Assembly: GCA_003388555.1 (NCBI GenBank)
Contig: QQVD01000020.1
Span: forward strand, 1-64,000
Reading direction: 5' to 3'
Source: Acidobacteriota bacterium
GTDB taxonomy: Bacteria; Acidobacteriota; Thermoanaerobaculia; Multivoradales; Multivoraceae
Length of the DNA stretch: 64,000 bases
Below are positions 9,218 to 19,856 of this stretch, piece by piece. The translations under genes were made by a program, and so were the position numbers. Under the pieces are notes generated by a model, which ran no database searches, was not told the DNA's origin, and worked only from the letters and a program-made list of their open reading frames with translations. Numbering within the stretch: position 1 is the first letter of the stretch; every line of letters starts with the position of its first letter.

Positions 9218-9397
9218 TCGCCGTCTCCTGTCCTCCGACTCCTCGGCGTCGCCAGTGCGAATCGAGGGCTCGAGCATCCCCTGGCTGGGGCGTCCCGGCC
9301 CTCCGCTCGCACGCCGCCCTCGTCGTCTACAGTGAGGGGCGCCGGCGGCCCCGGGCGCGCAGCGCGTGCTGGCAAAGCCTCATGCTACTGTCTCCCG

Positions 9398-10471
9398 GTG
9401 CCTCCACCGTGTGCAGACGGCGAAGCGCTTCCGCGAGCCGACCGTCTGCTCGAGCTCACGCGCCGCATGGAGCGCGGCTCGGTCGCGGTCTTCGCCGACC
9501 TCGTCGCCGACCGTTTCATCAGCGGCACTCCGACGCGGGTGAGCCGCGAGGCCCCGGTCGTGATCCTCGACCAGGACGGTGACCGGTTCGTCGCTGGAGG
9601 AGGCGCCAACGCAGCCGCCAACGTGGCGTCGCTGGGCGGCCGCGCCCACCTCTTCGGAGCCGTCGGAGACGATCGCGCCGGGCGCAGACTGGCCGAGACG
9701 ATCGAGCGCGCCGGCATCGATCCGGGCAGCCTGCTCGAGTTGGCAGGCCACGCCACGGCCACCAAGACCCGCATCCTCGGCGGCTTCGGCAGCAACAAGC
9801 AGCAGATCGTGCGCATCGACTCGGGGGGCGTGCTGCCGGCGGACGCGGCGCGCGACCGACGTCTCAGAGAAGCGCTGATACACCACCTCGAAACGGCCGC
9901 CTCGTCGGCAGGCGAACCGCCGGTGCTGATGGTGAGCGACTACGGCTACGGCACCGTCGATCCAGGGATCGTCGCAGCGGTCCGCAGCCGCCTGCCGGCC
10001 TGCCACATCCTCGTCGACAGCCGTCACCGCCTGGCGCAGTTCGAACAGGCCGGCTTCGCGACCCCCAACCAGGAGGAAGCCGAGGCTCTGCTGGGCCAGC
10101 GACTCGACGAGGATTCGGCGCTGCTGACGCATGGGCCGCGGCTGCGCCGCACTCTCGGCTGCGAGCACCTCCTGATCACCCGAGGCAGTCGCGGCATGGC
10201 GCTGTTCCTCGCCGATCGCTGCCTGATGATCCCGGTTTACGGCACCGACGAAGTGCGCGACGTGACCGGGGCCGGCGACACCGTGATCGGGACCATGGCG
10301 CTCGCCGTCGCCGCCGGCGCCGCGCCCGCCGAGGCGGCGGCGCTGGCGAACTTCGCCGGCGGCATCGTCGTGCTCAAGGCCGGCACGGCCACCGTCCGCC
10401 AGTCGGAGCTGCGATCGGCGATCGGTTCCGCCGAGGGCTACCTGGAGGCGCTGCAGTGGGAAGAGTGCTGA
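9398..10471 (+). CDS. rfaE1: D-glycero-beta-D-manno-heptose-7-phosphate kinase
   Basis: 357 residues, PfkB/ribokinase fold. Substrate-side glycine motif GGGANAAANVA (about 67-77), nucleotide-site motif DVTGAGDTV with catalytic D294. It phosphorylates heptose-7-phosphate at C1 in ADP-heptose synthesis for lipopolysaccharide core. The GTG at 9398 is the best in-frame start; the frame is open farther upstream but that part overlaps the divergent atpZ promoter. The next gene, rfaE2, starts inside its last 16 bases, so the two halves of enterobacterial HldE are separate but translationally coupled genes here. Confidence 0.93.
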   Translation: MPPPCADGEALPRADRLLELTRRMERGSVAVFADLVADRFISGTPTRVSREAPVVILDQDGDRFVAGGGANAAANVASLGGRAHLFGAVGDDRAGRRLAETIERAGIDPGSLLELAGHATATKTRILGGFGSNKQQIVRIDSGGVLPADAARDRRLREALIHHLETAASSAGEPPVLMVSDYGYGTVDPGIVAAVRSRLPACHILVDSRHRLAQFEQAGFATPNQEEAEALLGQRLDEDSALLTHGPRLRRTLGCEHLLITRGSRGMALFLADRCLMIPVYGTDEVRDVTGAGDTVIGTMALAVAAGAAPAEAAALANFAGGIVVLKAGTATVRQSELRSAIGSAEGYLEALQWEEC

Positions 10472-10932
10472 CCCTGGACCAGGCGCGCGACCTGCGTCGG
10501 CGGCTGCGCCAGGAGGGCAGGACCCTGGCGGTGGCGAACGGCCACTTCGACCTCGTGCACGTCGGCCACCTGCGCTACCTGCAGGCGGCGCGCGCAGCCG
10601 CCGACCACCTCCTGGTCGCGATCAACGACGACGATTCGGTCGCCCGTCTCAAGGGACCGGGCCGGCCGCTGGTGCCCGCCGCCGAGCGCGGCGAGCTGCT
10701 CTGCGGCTTCGCGGCGGTCGATTCGGTCGTCGTCTTCTCCGGCGACAGCCCCGAGCCGCTGCTCCTCGATCTGCAGCCCGAGCTGCACTGCAAGGGCACT
10801 GACTACGGCGAGCCGAGCCGGGTGCCCGAATACGAGGCGGTGCGCTCGTACGGCGGCCGCACGGTGCTGGTGGGCGATCCCAAGGACCACTCGACGCGAG
10901 ACCTGATCGCCAAGGCGCGAGCGTTGCCGTAG
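10456..10932 (+). CDS. rfaE2: D-glycero-beta-D-manno-heptose 1-phosphate adenylyltransferase
   Basis: 158 residues, cytidylyltransferase-like Rossmann fold. The nucleotide-binding HxGH is at 35-38 in NGHFDLVHVGHLRYL; the usual NGCFD reads NGHFD here. DHSTRDLI near the C terminus matches the second nucleotide motif (STxxR). It makes ADP-heptose from heptose-1-phosphate and ATP, the step after the 1-phosphate is produced. It starts at GTG 10456, overlapping rfaE1 by 16 bp. The phosphatase (gmhB) and epimerase (hldD) of the pathway are not in this window. Confidence 0.93.
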   Translation: MGRVLTLDQARDLRRRLRQEGRTLAVANGHFDLVHVGHLRYLQAARAAADHLLVAINDDDSVARLKGPGRPLVPAAERGELLCGFAAVDSVVVFSGDSPEPLLLDLQPELHCKGTDYGEPSRVPEYEAVRSYGGRTVLVGDPKDHSTRDLIAKARALP

Positions 10933-11010
10933 GCCTCGCCCGTATCACCGCCGCGAACCGCGGACGAGTCCCCGCCAGGCTGACGGCGGCGAGCCGGCCG
11001 TCCTCACGCC

Positions 11011-11029
11011 GGCTCCGGCACCCGGAGCC
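11011..11029 (+). terminator. Hairpin after rfaE2 (weak terminator candidate)
   Basis: 8-bp arms GGCTCCGG and CCGGAGCC with a 3-nt loop, about 80 bp past the rfaE2 stop. No T-run follows. The rest of the 10933-11223 gap shows only a 6-bp inverted repeat (GGTCAA / TTGACC at 11106-11126) that could be an operator upstream of pilB. Confidence 0.3.
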
Positions 11030-11223
11030 CCGGTATCGCAGGCGCCGCCGACCCCGGTCGGCCAGGGAGCCGCGACCCTCAGGGCGCCGCTCGTCGCAAT
11101 GGGCGGGTCAAAATGGTAGCTTGACCGCCGAGAATCCGTGTGCCGCCGCCCAGCAAGCCCGTGCTTCGAGGGTGCGTTGCGTGGCGAGCGCTCGCGCGGG
11201 GCGACGCATCCGAGGAGAGCGAG

Positions 11224-12942
<1,719 letters not shown>

Positions 12943-12982
12943 GCCGCGCGGGGCGCCGGCGGCAGACCACGGGCGCCAGCGT

Positions 12983-13282
12983 TCAGGGCAGCGGCAGCCT
13001 CGCCAGCCCTTTCAGCACCCAGACCAGCGGACCGAGGACCCGACCCAGCAGGGCAACGAGCCCCGAGACCGCCGCCCCGAGGGTCAAGAGGACGACGCCC
13101 ACCACCCAGTCGTCCGTCCTCTGCACCGACTCCCAGACGGCCCACAGCAAGAAGAGCGCGAAGACCCCGACGAGGACGCGGACCGTGGGCCCCAGCGACC
13201 ACGGATCGCGTGGCGGCGACTCCGCTCCCGCACTCTCCTGTCCGTTCTCCGGTGCGCCGGGCCGCTCACGATCTCCGGTCAT
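12983..13282 (-). CDS. Small membrane protein, unknown function
   Basis: 99 residues: a polar N-terminal third, then two hydrophobic helices (VRVLVGVFALFLLWAVW and VVGVVLLTLGAAVSGLVALL) and a short amphipathic tail. It converges with pilB, 40 bp apart. No family recognised. High hydrophobicity and a clean stop support a real gene. Confidence 0.5.
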   Translation of the reverse strand: MTGDRERPGAPENGQESAGAESPPRDPWSLGPTVRVLVGVFALFLLWAVWESVQRTDDWVVGVVLLTLGAAVSGLVALLGRVLGPLVWVLKGLARLPLP

Positions 13283-13445
13283 CGTCCCCCTCGGCTCGCT
13301 CGCCTGCCGCGAGACATCGGCGTCCCCCGTGCGATCTGCCGCCCGGAGACCGGCGTGTCGGCCGTGGCGACGCCACCAGACTGAGAGCCGCGGCTCTCGT
13401 CGTTCGAGCGCGACCGCGGAGTACCGCCGTCTCGAGCGCTCTCGG

Positions 13446-13874
13446 TCACCGGCGTCCCCTCGTCAGGTGGTAGGTCAGCGCCGCGGCGATGCACTCGCGC
13501 AGCGCGGCGCGGGGGAGGTCCTGGTGCTCGTCGAGCACGATCGCGCGGTTGCCGGCGAAGCGCAACTCGTGGCGGTACTGGTCACGGAACGACTCGGCCA
13601 GGCTGGTCTGGCAGTGGAAAAGCAGGCAGTACTGGCTCGGTGAGGCCGCCTTCCATCCGATACGGATGGTGGTTCCGCTGCGACTCTGCGAGGTGAGATA
13701 GGACGGCTCGCCCCAGCGCAGCGCCTCTTCGAGCGCGCCGACCTCAGGGATCGACGCCGCCACCTCGACGATCAGCGCGCGCAGCTCGAGCGCTCTCTCG
13801 CGGATCGGCTCGGGCCAGCCGGCGAAGACCGCGGCGACCTCCGGGCTCCCGATCCGGCTGCGGCTGATCGGCAT
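13446..13874 (-). CDS. DUF1801 (YdhG/YjbR-like) domain protein
   Basis: 142 residues, a compact cytoplasmic alpha/beta domain. The hallmark region EEALRWGEPSYLTSQSRSGT (about 48-67) corresponds to the conserved WGxPxY motif of the DUF1801 family. A cysteine pair follows in YCLLFHCQ. Biochemical role is unknown; the fold is used in several small stress-related proteins. It lies just downstream of ku on the same strand with a 78-bp gap, so it may be co-transcribed with it. Confidence 0.75.
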   Translation of the reverse strand: MPISRSRIGSPEVAAVFAGWPEPIRERALELRALIVEVAASIPEVGALEEALRWGEPSYLTSQSRSGTTIRIGWKAASPSQYCLLFHCQTSLAESFRDQYRHELRFAGNRAIVLDEHQDLPRAALRECIAAALTYHLTRGRR

Positions 13875-13952
13875 CTGGGTCCCCCTTCATCGTCCGCCGC
13901 CCGGAGAGCGGCGCCTGCGGTCCCAGGGGCCGCGCAGCGGTGGCGCGCCCGG

Positions 13953-14810
13953 TCAGCCGGCCTTGCGCTTCTTGCCGGCCGAGGATTTGGAGACCGCGGC
14001 GCCGTCCTCGGCCTTGGTCTCGCCCTTCTTCTGCTTCTTCGGGTCGGCCAGGCTCGCCTTCAGAGCCTCCATCAGGTCGACGATCTGTGCCTTCGGCGCC
14101 TCCTCCTCGAGCTCGACGACCTCGCGGCCCTCGACCTTCTGCTCGATCGCCGACCAGATGCGCGCCCGCACCTCGTCGGTGTACTTCTCGGGCTCGAACT
14201 GGTCGGAGGCGATCTGCTCGATCAGCTGCACCGCCAGCCCCAGCTCGCCCTCCTTGAGCTCCTTCTCTTCGCCGAGCGGTACCTCGCCGAAGTCCTTGAG
14301 CTCGTCGGCGTAGTAGAGCTGCTGCATCAACAGACCGTCCTGGTAGGGCCGGATCATCACCAGGTACTGCTTGCCGCGCGCCGCGTAGCGCGCCAGGGCG
14401 GTGCGGCCGGTGGTGCGCATCGCCTCCGCCAGCAGACGATAGGCCCGCTCGCCGCCCGCCTCGGGGCCGAGGAAGTAGGTCTTGTCGAAGTAGATCGGCT
14501 CGACTTCGCTGAGCGGCACGAACTCGGTGATGTCGATCGTCGGAGATGCCTTCTCCTGCATCTCCTTGATCTCCTGATCGGTGAAGGTGACGAACTGGCC
14601 CTTCGCGAACTCGTATCCCTTGATCATCTGATCGCGGGGCACGACCTCACCGGAATCGGGATTGATGTACTGCTGCTTGACCCGCGAGTTGTCCTTCGAG
14701 TCGAGCATGTTGAATCGGATCGCCGCCGAATGGTCCGTCGTGCTGTACAGCTTGACGGGGATCGAGACGAGGCCGAAGGAGACGTGACCGGTGCCGATCG
14801 AGCGTGCCAT
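13953..14810 (-). CDS. ku: Ku homodimeric DNA end-binding protein
   Basis: 285 residues from ATG 14810. The beta-barrel/bridge core starts with SIGTGHVSFGLVSIPVKLY, typical of bacterial Ku, and continues through EPIYFDKTYFLGPE and RTTGRTALARYAARGKQYL. A lysine-rich C-terminal tail (about 255-285) fits the DNA-binding extension of bacterial Ku. It binds double-strand ends and recruits LigD in non-homologous end joining. It is divergent from ligD with only 56 bp between the two starts, so the two probably share a regulatory region. Confidence 0.95.
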   Translation of the reverse strand: MARSIGTGHVSFGLVSIPVKLYSTTDHSAAIRFNMLDSKDNSRVKQQYINPDSGEVVPRDQMIKGYEFAKGQFVTFTDQEIKEMQEKASPTIDITEFVPLSEVEPIYFDKTYFLGPEAGGERAYRLLAEAMRTTGRTALARYAARGKQYLVMIRPYQDGLLMQQLYYADELKDFGEVPLGEEKELKEGELGLAVQLIEQIASDQFEPEKYTDEVRARIWSAIEQKVEGREVVELEEEAPKAQIVDLMEALKASLADPKKQKKGETKAEDGAAVSKSSAGKKRKAG

Positions 14811-14866
14811 CGGATGAGCGTAGCATCGTGGGTCCACTGGTCCCAGCCAGCGCCGGCGGCAAAGCC

Positions 14867-17422
14867 ATGCCGAAGAAGAGCGATCTCAGCGAATACCGCC
14901 GCAAGCGGACCCCGGGCGCCACCCCGGAGCCGTTCGGCGCCGGCGAGCAGGGAAACCGTGTCGCGGTAGGCAGCGCCGGAGAGTTCGTCGTCCAGCTGCA
15001 CGCCGCGCGGCGCAGCCACTACGACCTGCGACTCGAGCTGGACGGCACACTGAAGTCCTGGGCGGTGCCGCGCGGGCCGTCGCTCGATCCGGCAGAGAAG
15101 CGTCTCGCGGTGCAGACCGAGGACCATCCGCTCGACTACGGCGGCTTCGAGGGCGTGATCCCGGAAGGGCACTACGGAGCCGGCGCGATGATCGTCTGGG
15201 ACCGTGGCGTGTGGCTGCCGCTCGAGGACCCCGAGGCCGGGCTCGTTTCGGGCAAGCTGCTGTTCGAGTTGCGCGGCTTCAAGCTGCGCGGGGTATGGAC
15301 CCTGTTCCGCACCAAGCCGAGCGCCACCCAGCGCGGCAAGTCGAAGGACGAGGATCGGCAGTGGATCCTGATGAAGAAGCCCGACGCCGCCGCGTCGACC
15401 GCCGAGGCACCGTTCTCGGAGGCCTCGATCCTCTCCGGCCTCACCGTCGAGGAGCTGCGCGACGGCGCACGCCGGGTCGAGGCGATCCGCGGCGAGCTGC
15501 CGGAGAGACGTTCGTCCATCGATCCGCGCACCGTGCGGCCGATGCTCGCCGAGGTCGCCGACGGCACGCCGCGGGACGATCCGGAGTGGGTCTTCGAGAT
15601 CAAGTACGACGGCTACCGGATGCTCGCCGCCCGGCGCGAGAGTGGAGCCTTCCTGCGCTACCGCAACGGCGCCGAGACCACGCACCTGTTCCCCGAGATC
15701 GCCCAGGTCCTCGCCGCCCTGCCGGTCTCCTCCTGCCTGATCGACGGCGAGGTCGTGGTCCTCGGCCCCGACGGCAGGCCGAGCTTCGGCAAGCTACAGC
15801 AGCGTGCCCAGCTGGCCCGCAATCCCGACGTGAAGCGCGCCGCCATCGCCTCGCCGGCGACCTTCTTCGCCTTCGACCTGCTCGAGCTCGAGGGACGCGA
15901 TCTGCGCGCCCTGCCGCTGGTCGAGCGCAAACGCATCCTCGCCGCGATCGTGCCGCAGACCGGCCCGGTGCGCCTGTGCGAGCACATCGCGGAGCGCGGC
16001 GCCGACTTCTACCGTCAGGTGGAGGCGTTGCAACTCGAGGGCATGGTCGCCAAACGCGCCGACTCACCGTACGTGCACCGGCGCAGTGGCGACTGGCTCA
16101 AGTACCGGGTCGACCAGTCCGGCCTCTTCGCCATCGTCGGCTACCGGCTGCCCAAGGTGGCAGCCGCCCGGGCGGGCTTCAGCGCCCTGCACATCGCGGC
16201 GCGCGATCCCGCGGCGTCCGCAGACGGAGGTCTGCGCTACGCCGGCCGGGTCGGTACCGGCTTCGACGACGCCCTGCTGCGCGCCCTGCGCGAGCGCCTC
16301 GAAGCGCTCGAGATCGACCAGCCGGTGTGCCCGGTTTCTCCGACCAACGAGCTCGACCGCTGGGTGGAGCCGGAGCTGATCTGCCAGGTGCGCTTCAAGG
16401 AATGGACCGAGGCGGGCAACCTGCGCCACCCGGTCTATCTCGGACTGCGCGAGGACCTCGGCGCGGCGCTGGCCGAGGCCCATCCAGCCGGCTCCGCGGC
16501 GGACGAGCCGCCGGCGCCGCCACCGAAGCTGCACCTGACCAACCTCGACAAGGTCTTCTGGCCGACCGAGGGCTACACCAAAGGCGATCTGATCGACTAC
16601 TACCGAGCGATCGCTCCGCGCATGCTGCCGTTCCTCCGCGACCGCCCGCTGGTGATGACCCGCTTTCCGGACGGCATCGATGGCAAGTCTTTCTTCCAGA
16701 AGCACTCACCGGACTTCGCGCCGGGCTGGATCCGCACCGAGAAGATCTGGAGCGGCGACGGCGAACGCGATACCGAGTACTTCGTCTGCAACGACGAGGA
16801 CACCCTGGTCTACCTCGCCAACCTGGCGACCATCCCCATCCACGTCTGGTCGAGTCGCCTCGATGCCCTCGACCGACCCGACTGGTGCATCCTCGACCTC
16901 GACCCGAAGCAGGCGCCGTTCACCGACGTGGTGCGCATCGCCCGAGAAGCGAAACGACTGTGCGACGAGATCGGTCTCGAGAGCTTCGTCAAGACCTCCG
17001 GCTCCTCCGGTCTGCACGTGCTGCTGCCGTTGGCCCGCCAGTGCGACTACGAGCAGTCGCGCGCCCTCGCCTCGCTGCTGGCGCAGCTGCTCTCGCGCCG
17101 GCTGCCCGAGATCGCCACCGTGGTGCGCAACCCCGAGAAGCGCGACGGCAAGGTCTACGTCGACTTCGTTCAGAACGGTCGCGGCAGGTTGCTCGTCGCC
17201 CCCTACTGCGTGAGGCCACTGCCCACCGCGCCCGTCTCCACGCCGCTGCGCTGGTCCGAGGTGCGCCCGGCGCTGCGCATCGAGGACCACACGATACGCA
17301 GCGTGCCGCAGAGGGTGGCGCGACAGCGCGACGATCCCTGGGCCGACCTGCTCGAGACGACCCCGGATCTCCTCGCCGCGCTGCAGCGCCTCGGCGAGCT
17401 GATCGAGGCCAGCGGAGAGTGA
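14867..17422 (+). CDS. ligD: Multifunctional DNA ligase D (PE-LIG-POL)
   Basis: 851 residues. Domain order is phosphoesterase (about 40-190, with SHYDLRLELDG), ATP-dependent ligase (about 220-520, adenylation Lys246 in KYDGYR) and archaeo-eukaryotic primase-like polymerase (about 560-830, metal Asp677/Asp679 in LDLDPK and the SGSSGLHVLLPL motif). This is the Pseudomonas order rather than the mycobacterial one. It cleans, fills in and seals broken ends held by Ku. ATG 14867 is used; the frame is open a further 63 bp upstream into the ku start, which is unlikely to be translated. Confidence 0.96.
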   Translation: MPKKSDLSEYRRKRTPGATPEPFGAGEQGNRVAVGSAGEFVVQLHAARRSHYDLRLELDGTLKSWAVPRGPSLDPAEKRLAVQTEDHPLDYGGFEGVIPEGHYGAGAMIVWDRGVWLPLEDPEAGLVSGKLLFELRGFKLRGVWTLFRTKPSATQRGKSKDEDRQWILMKKPDAAASTAEAPFSEASILSGLTVEELRDGARRVEAIRGELPERRSSIDPRTVRPMLAEVADGTPRDDPEWVFEIKYDGYRMLAARRESGAFLRYRNGAETTHLFPEIAQVLAALPVSSCLIDGEVVVLGPDGRPSFGKLQQRAQLARNPDVKRAAIASPATFFAFDLLELEGRDLRALPLVERKRILAAIVPQTGPVRLCEHIAERGADFYRQVEALQLEGMVAKRADSPYVHRRSGDWLKYRVDQSGLFAIVGYRLPKVAAARAGFSALHIAARDPAASADGGLRYAGRVGTGFDDALLRALRERLEALEIDQPVCPVSPTNELDRWVEPELICQVRFKEWTEAGNLRHPVYLGLREDLGAALAEAHPAGSAADEPPAPPPKLHLTNLDKVFWPTEGYTKGDLIDYYRAIAPRMLPFLRDRPLVMTRFPDGIDGKSFFQKHSPDFAPGWIRTEKIWSGDGERDTEYFVCNDEDTLVYLANLATIPIHVWSSRLDALDRPDWCILDLDPKQAPFTDVVRIAREAKRLCDEIGLESFVKTSGSSGLHVLLPLARQCDYEQSRALASLLAQLLSRRLPEIATVVRNPEKRDGKVYVDFVQNGRGRLLVAPYCVRPLPTAPVSTPLRWSEVRPALRIEDHTIRSVPQRVARQRDDPWADLLETTPDLLAALQRLGELIEASGE

Positions 17423-17490
17423 TCCGGGCGGAGCGAGGCTCAGTCCGGCGCCGCCTCGCCGCACCCCGGAGGCCCGAGGTGCGCCGGGGC

Positions 17491-17530
17491 GTCCCGAATC
17501 TGTCCCGATCTGCCCCGATCTGCCCCGATG
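17491..17530. repeat. Four 10-bp tandem units between ligD and the TonB-like gene
   Basis: Units read gtcccgaatc, tgtcccgatc, tgccccgatc and tgccccgatg. They lie in the 136-bp convergent gap, next to a possible GCACC/GGTGC hairpin (17461-17482). Probably a slipped-strand repeat; no function is visible. Confidence 0.5.
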
Positions 17531-17558
17531 CGCCTCGCCGCGGCCTTCGCGCGATGAC

Positions 17559-19856
17559 TCAGAACTCGAGTCCCATGCCCAACCAGACCGCTCGCGGCTC
17601 CTGGACCAGGGCCAGTCCGCTCGCCTCACCGGTACCGTCGAGCGCCGCCGCCGAGACCGGCCGGTTGGCGCGGTCGAAGACGTTGAGGACCTCGAGCCGG
17701 AGCACCAGATCGATCGCGCCGAGCAGTCCCAGGTCGGCGATCTGGGGCCGGAAATCGAACGAGAGATCGGTCTGGGCGAGACTGGTCAGGGCCGAGAGTG
17801 GTGCCTCGCCGCCGAGCACCAGGGTGCCGACGCGCGGCGTCGCCACGCCATAGCCGTCGACGTAGCGGAACACGCCGCCGAATCCGATGCCGTTCTGGAA
17901 ACGGTAGGCGCTGGTGATCCGCAGGTGCTGGACGGTCCCCAGCTCGATCGGCACGTCGTCCAGGCCACGCCCCTGCTCGAAGTCTCGCAGCTCGTAGAGC
18001 GCCCAGCTGGTGAACTTGGGGCCGATGCGAGCCTCGGTCTGGAAGCGGAACCGGCTCTCCTGGGCGAAGAACTCGTCGAGGCGGAGCTCCGAGACGGCGG
18101 AGAACGAGCCCGCGACCAGCCCGGCGAGCGGATCGATCAGCGCCAGTCGCCGCGCCTCGTCGCCGGCGTTGCGTGCCAGGTCGCGCTCGCGCCGCGACAG
18201 CTCGCCCTCGAAGGTGAGGCCCGGCACCAGCTGGTATCGCGCGCCGAGGGAGAGATACTCGACCGCCGGCTGCAGCCGATCGGGGTCGCGGACCTCCGGG
18301 ATGCCGGCGTCGGAGGGAACCGCGTCGAGGAAGGTCGGTGGAGGCGAGCGTTCGCGGCCGGCGGAGAGGCGGAAGCCGAGCTGTCCGTCGCCACCGTAGT
18401 CGAAGGCGAGGCTGAGGCGCGGGTCCACCACGGTCGACTCGATCGCCGCGAGGCCCCCCTGAGGCGCCTGACGCAGTCGCTGTGCGCGCAGGCCCCAGTA
18501 GACGACCCATCGCCGGTCGAGCGACCAGCGGTCCTCGAGTCCGAGTGCGAAGGAGTCGAGGCGATCACGCCGCACGCCGCTGCGCAGCTCGCTGTCCAGC
18601 AGCCCAGCGCTGAGGGCGATCAGGTGGCTGCCGCGGTGCACCTCGGCCAACCACGAGAGCTCGCGGTTCAGGCGGCTGCGCTGTTCACGCAAAGGGTCGG
18701 AGGAGAGCGCCGATTCGAGCGCGATCTCGTCCTCACGCAGCGCCAGCGTGTAGCCGACGCGCTCCTCGGTGACGCGCTCCAGCGCCGCGCCGAGCAGCTG
18801 GCGGCGGGCCTTCGAGAAGAAGTCGACCCGGCCGGGCTGCAGATCGACGGCGCTCGCCTCGACGTCTGCGTCGGTCTCCAGCCAGAGCAGGCGCAACTCC
18901 CAGCGCTCCGGCGGCCCGAAGTCGAGGCGGCCGATGCTGGTGCGATCGGCGCGTTCGATGCCGAGCAGCTCACCGCCGATCTCCAGTGGCGAAGTGGGAT
19001 CCAGCTCGAGACTCGAGCGTTCGCGGTGCCCGCTCCAGGCGCCGAAGAGGCGGTATCTCTCGTGCGGCACACCACCGAGCGCCGCGGTGGGCCTGGCTGA
19101 ACTCTGCAGGGTCGGGAGGCCTTCCCGCTCGGAGCCCTGCAGGCGATCGTCGCTGAGCCGCACGATGAGGCTGCCGTGCAAAGGCGCCTGCGAGCTGCGG
19201 GTGAGCAGCTGAAGTCTCTCCGAGCTGCGCTGCGCCGGAGCCCCCTCGGCCGAAGAGACGGTGACCGAGTTCAGCATCTCCGGAGGCAGCCGCTCCAGGC
19301 TCAATCCGAGGGTGCCGGCGCTCTCGGTGCGCGGCACCGCCAGCTCGGCCTCGTCCACCAGCACCACCTCCGAGCGCGGCAGCAGGCTGAGCAGGGAGCG
19401 CGCGACGCCGGCGCTCGGTAACCGTTCGAGGTCCTCACGGGTGAGCCAGTAGCGGGCGCCGCGAGAACGCGTGTCGACCACCGGCATGCGGGTCATCGCG
19501 AACGACGTGGGACTGCCCTCGGCGAGCCGGAAGTCGAGCCTCAGCGTCTCGCCGGGACGAAGCCGCATGCCCTCGAAGAGCGACGTCACGTAACCCTCGG
19601 CCTGCGCCTCCACCGAGTAGACGCCGAGCACCAGCTGATCGCTGCGGTAGAAGCCGCCGCGGTCGGTCCGCACCGTCCTCTCGGAGGCGCCGCTGATCAG
19701 CACCGCGGCGTCTGGGATCGGGACCCCCGAGCGATCCTCGACGCGGCCCTCGATGACTCCCGTCGTGGGCTGCACGCCCTGCGCCCACAGCAGCTGTCCG
19801 GCGGCCGGCAGCAAGAGCGCGGCGGCGAGGCCGCCGAGGACGGCCGTCCTGCTCAA
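17559..19856 (-). CDS. TonB-dependent-receptor-like outer membrane protein with carboxypeptidase-like domain
   Basis: 765 residues from a TTG at 19856, supported by GAGGAGG just upstream. A signal peptide (about 5-27) precedes a carboxypeptidase-regulatory-like Ig domain (about 33-110, GVIEGRVEDRSGVPIPDA). A degenerate plug-like segment (about 135-215, LTREDLERLPSAGVARSLLS) leads into a long beta-strand-rich barrel ending in GMGLEF; the terminal Phe is a typical BAM recognition signal. No TonB box was found by eye. The TTG overlaps the upstream MFS stop as TTGA, so the two are translationally coupled and possibly act on one substrate. Confidence 0.8.
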   Translation of the reverse strand: MSRTAVLGGLAAALLLPAAGQLLWAQGVQPTTGVIEGRVEDRSGVPIPDAAVLISGASERTVRTDRGGFYRSDQLVLGVYSVEAQAEGYVTSLFEGMRLRPGETLRLDFRLAEGSPTSFAMTRMPVVDTRSRGARYWLTREDLERLPSAGVARSLLSLLPRSEVVLVDEAELAVPRTESAGTLGLSLERLPPEMLNSVTVSSAEGAPAQRSSERLQLLTRSSQAPLHGSLIVRLSDDRLQGSEREGLPTLQSSARPTAALGGVPHERYRLFGAWSGHRERSSLELDPTSPLEIGGELLGIERADRTSIGRLDFGPPERWELRLLWLETDADVEASAVDLQPGRVDFFSKARRQLLGAALERVTEERVGYTLALREDEIALESALSSDPLREQRSRLNRELSWLAEVHRGSHLIALSAGLLDSELRSGVRRDRLDSFALGLEDRWSLDRRWVVYWGLRAQRLRQAPQGGLAAIESTVVDPRLSLAFDYGGDGQLGFRLSAGRERSPPPTFLDAVPSDAGIPEVRDPDRLQPAVEYLSLGARYQLVPGLTFEGELSRRERDLARNAGDEARRLALIDPLAGLVAGSFSAVSELRLDEFFAQESRFRFQTEARIGPKFTSWALYELRDFEQGRGLDDVPIELGTVQHLRITSAYRFQNGIGFGGVFRYVDGYGVATPRVGTLVLGGEAPLSALTSLAQTDLSFDFRPQIADLGLLGAIDLVLRLEVLNVFDRANRPVSAAALDGTGEASGLALVQEPRAVWLGMGLEF

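Noticed and set aside
9371-9386. TGGCAAAGCCTCATGC upstream of rfaE1
   Set aside because: The GG-to-GC distance is one base too long for a -24/-12 promoter.
8549-9397. Upstream extension of the rfaE1 frame
   Set aside because: It overlaps the divergent atpI/atpZ genes antisense and reads as low-complexity Arg/Pro sequence.
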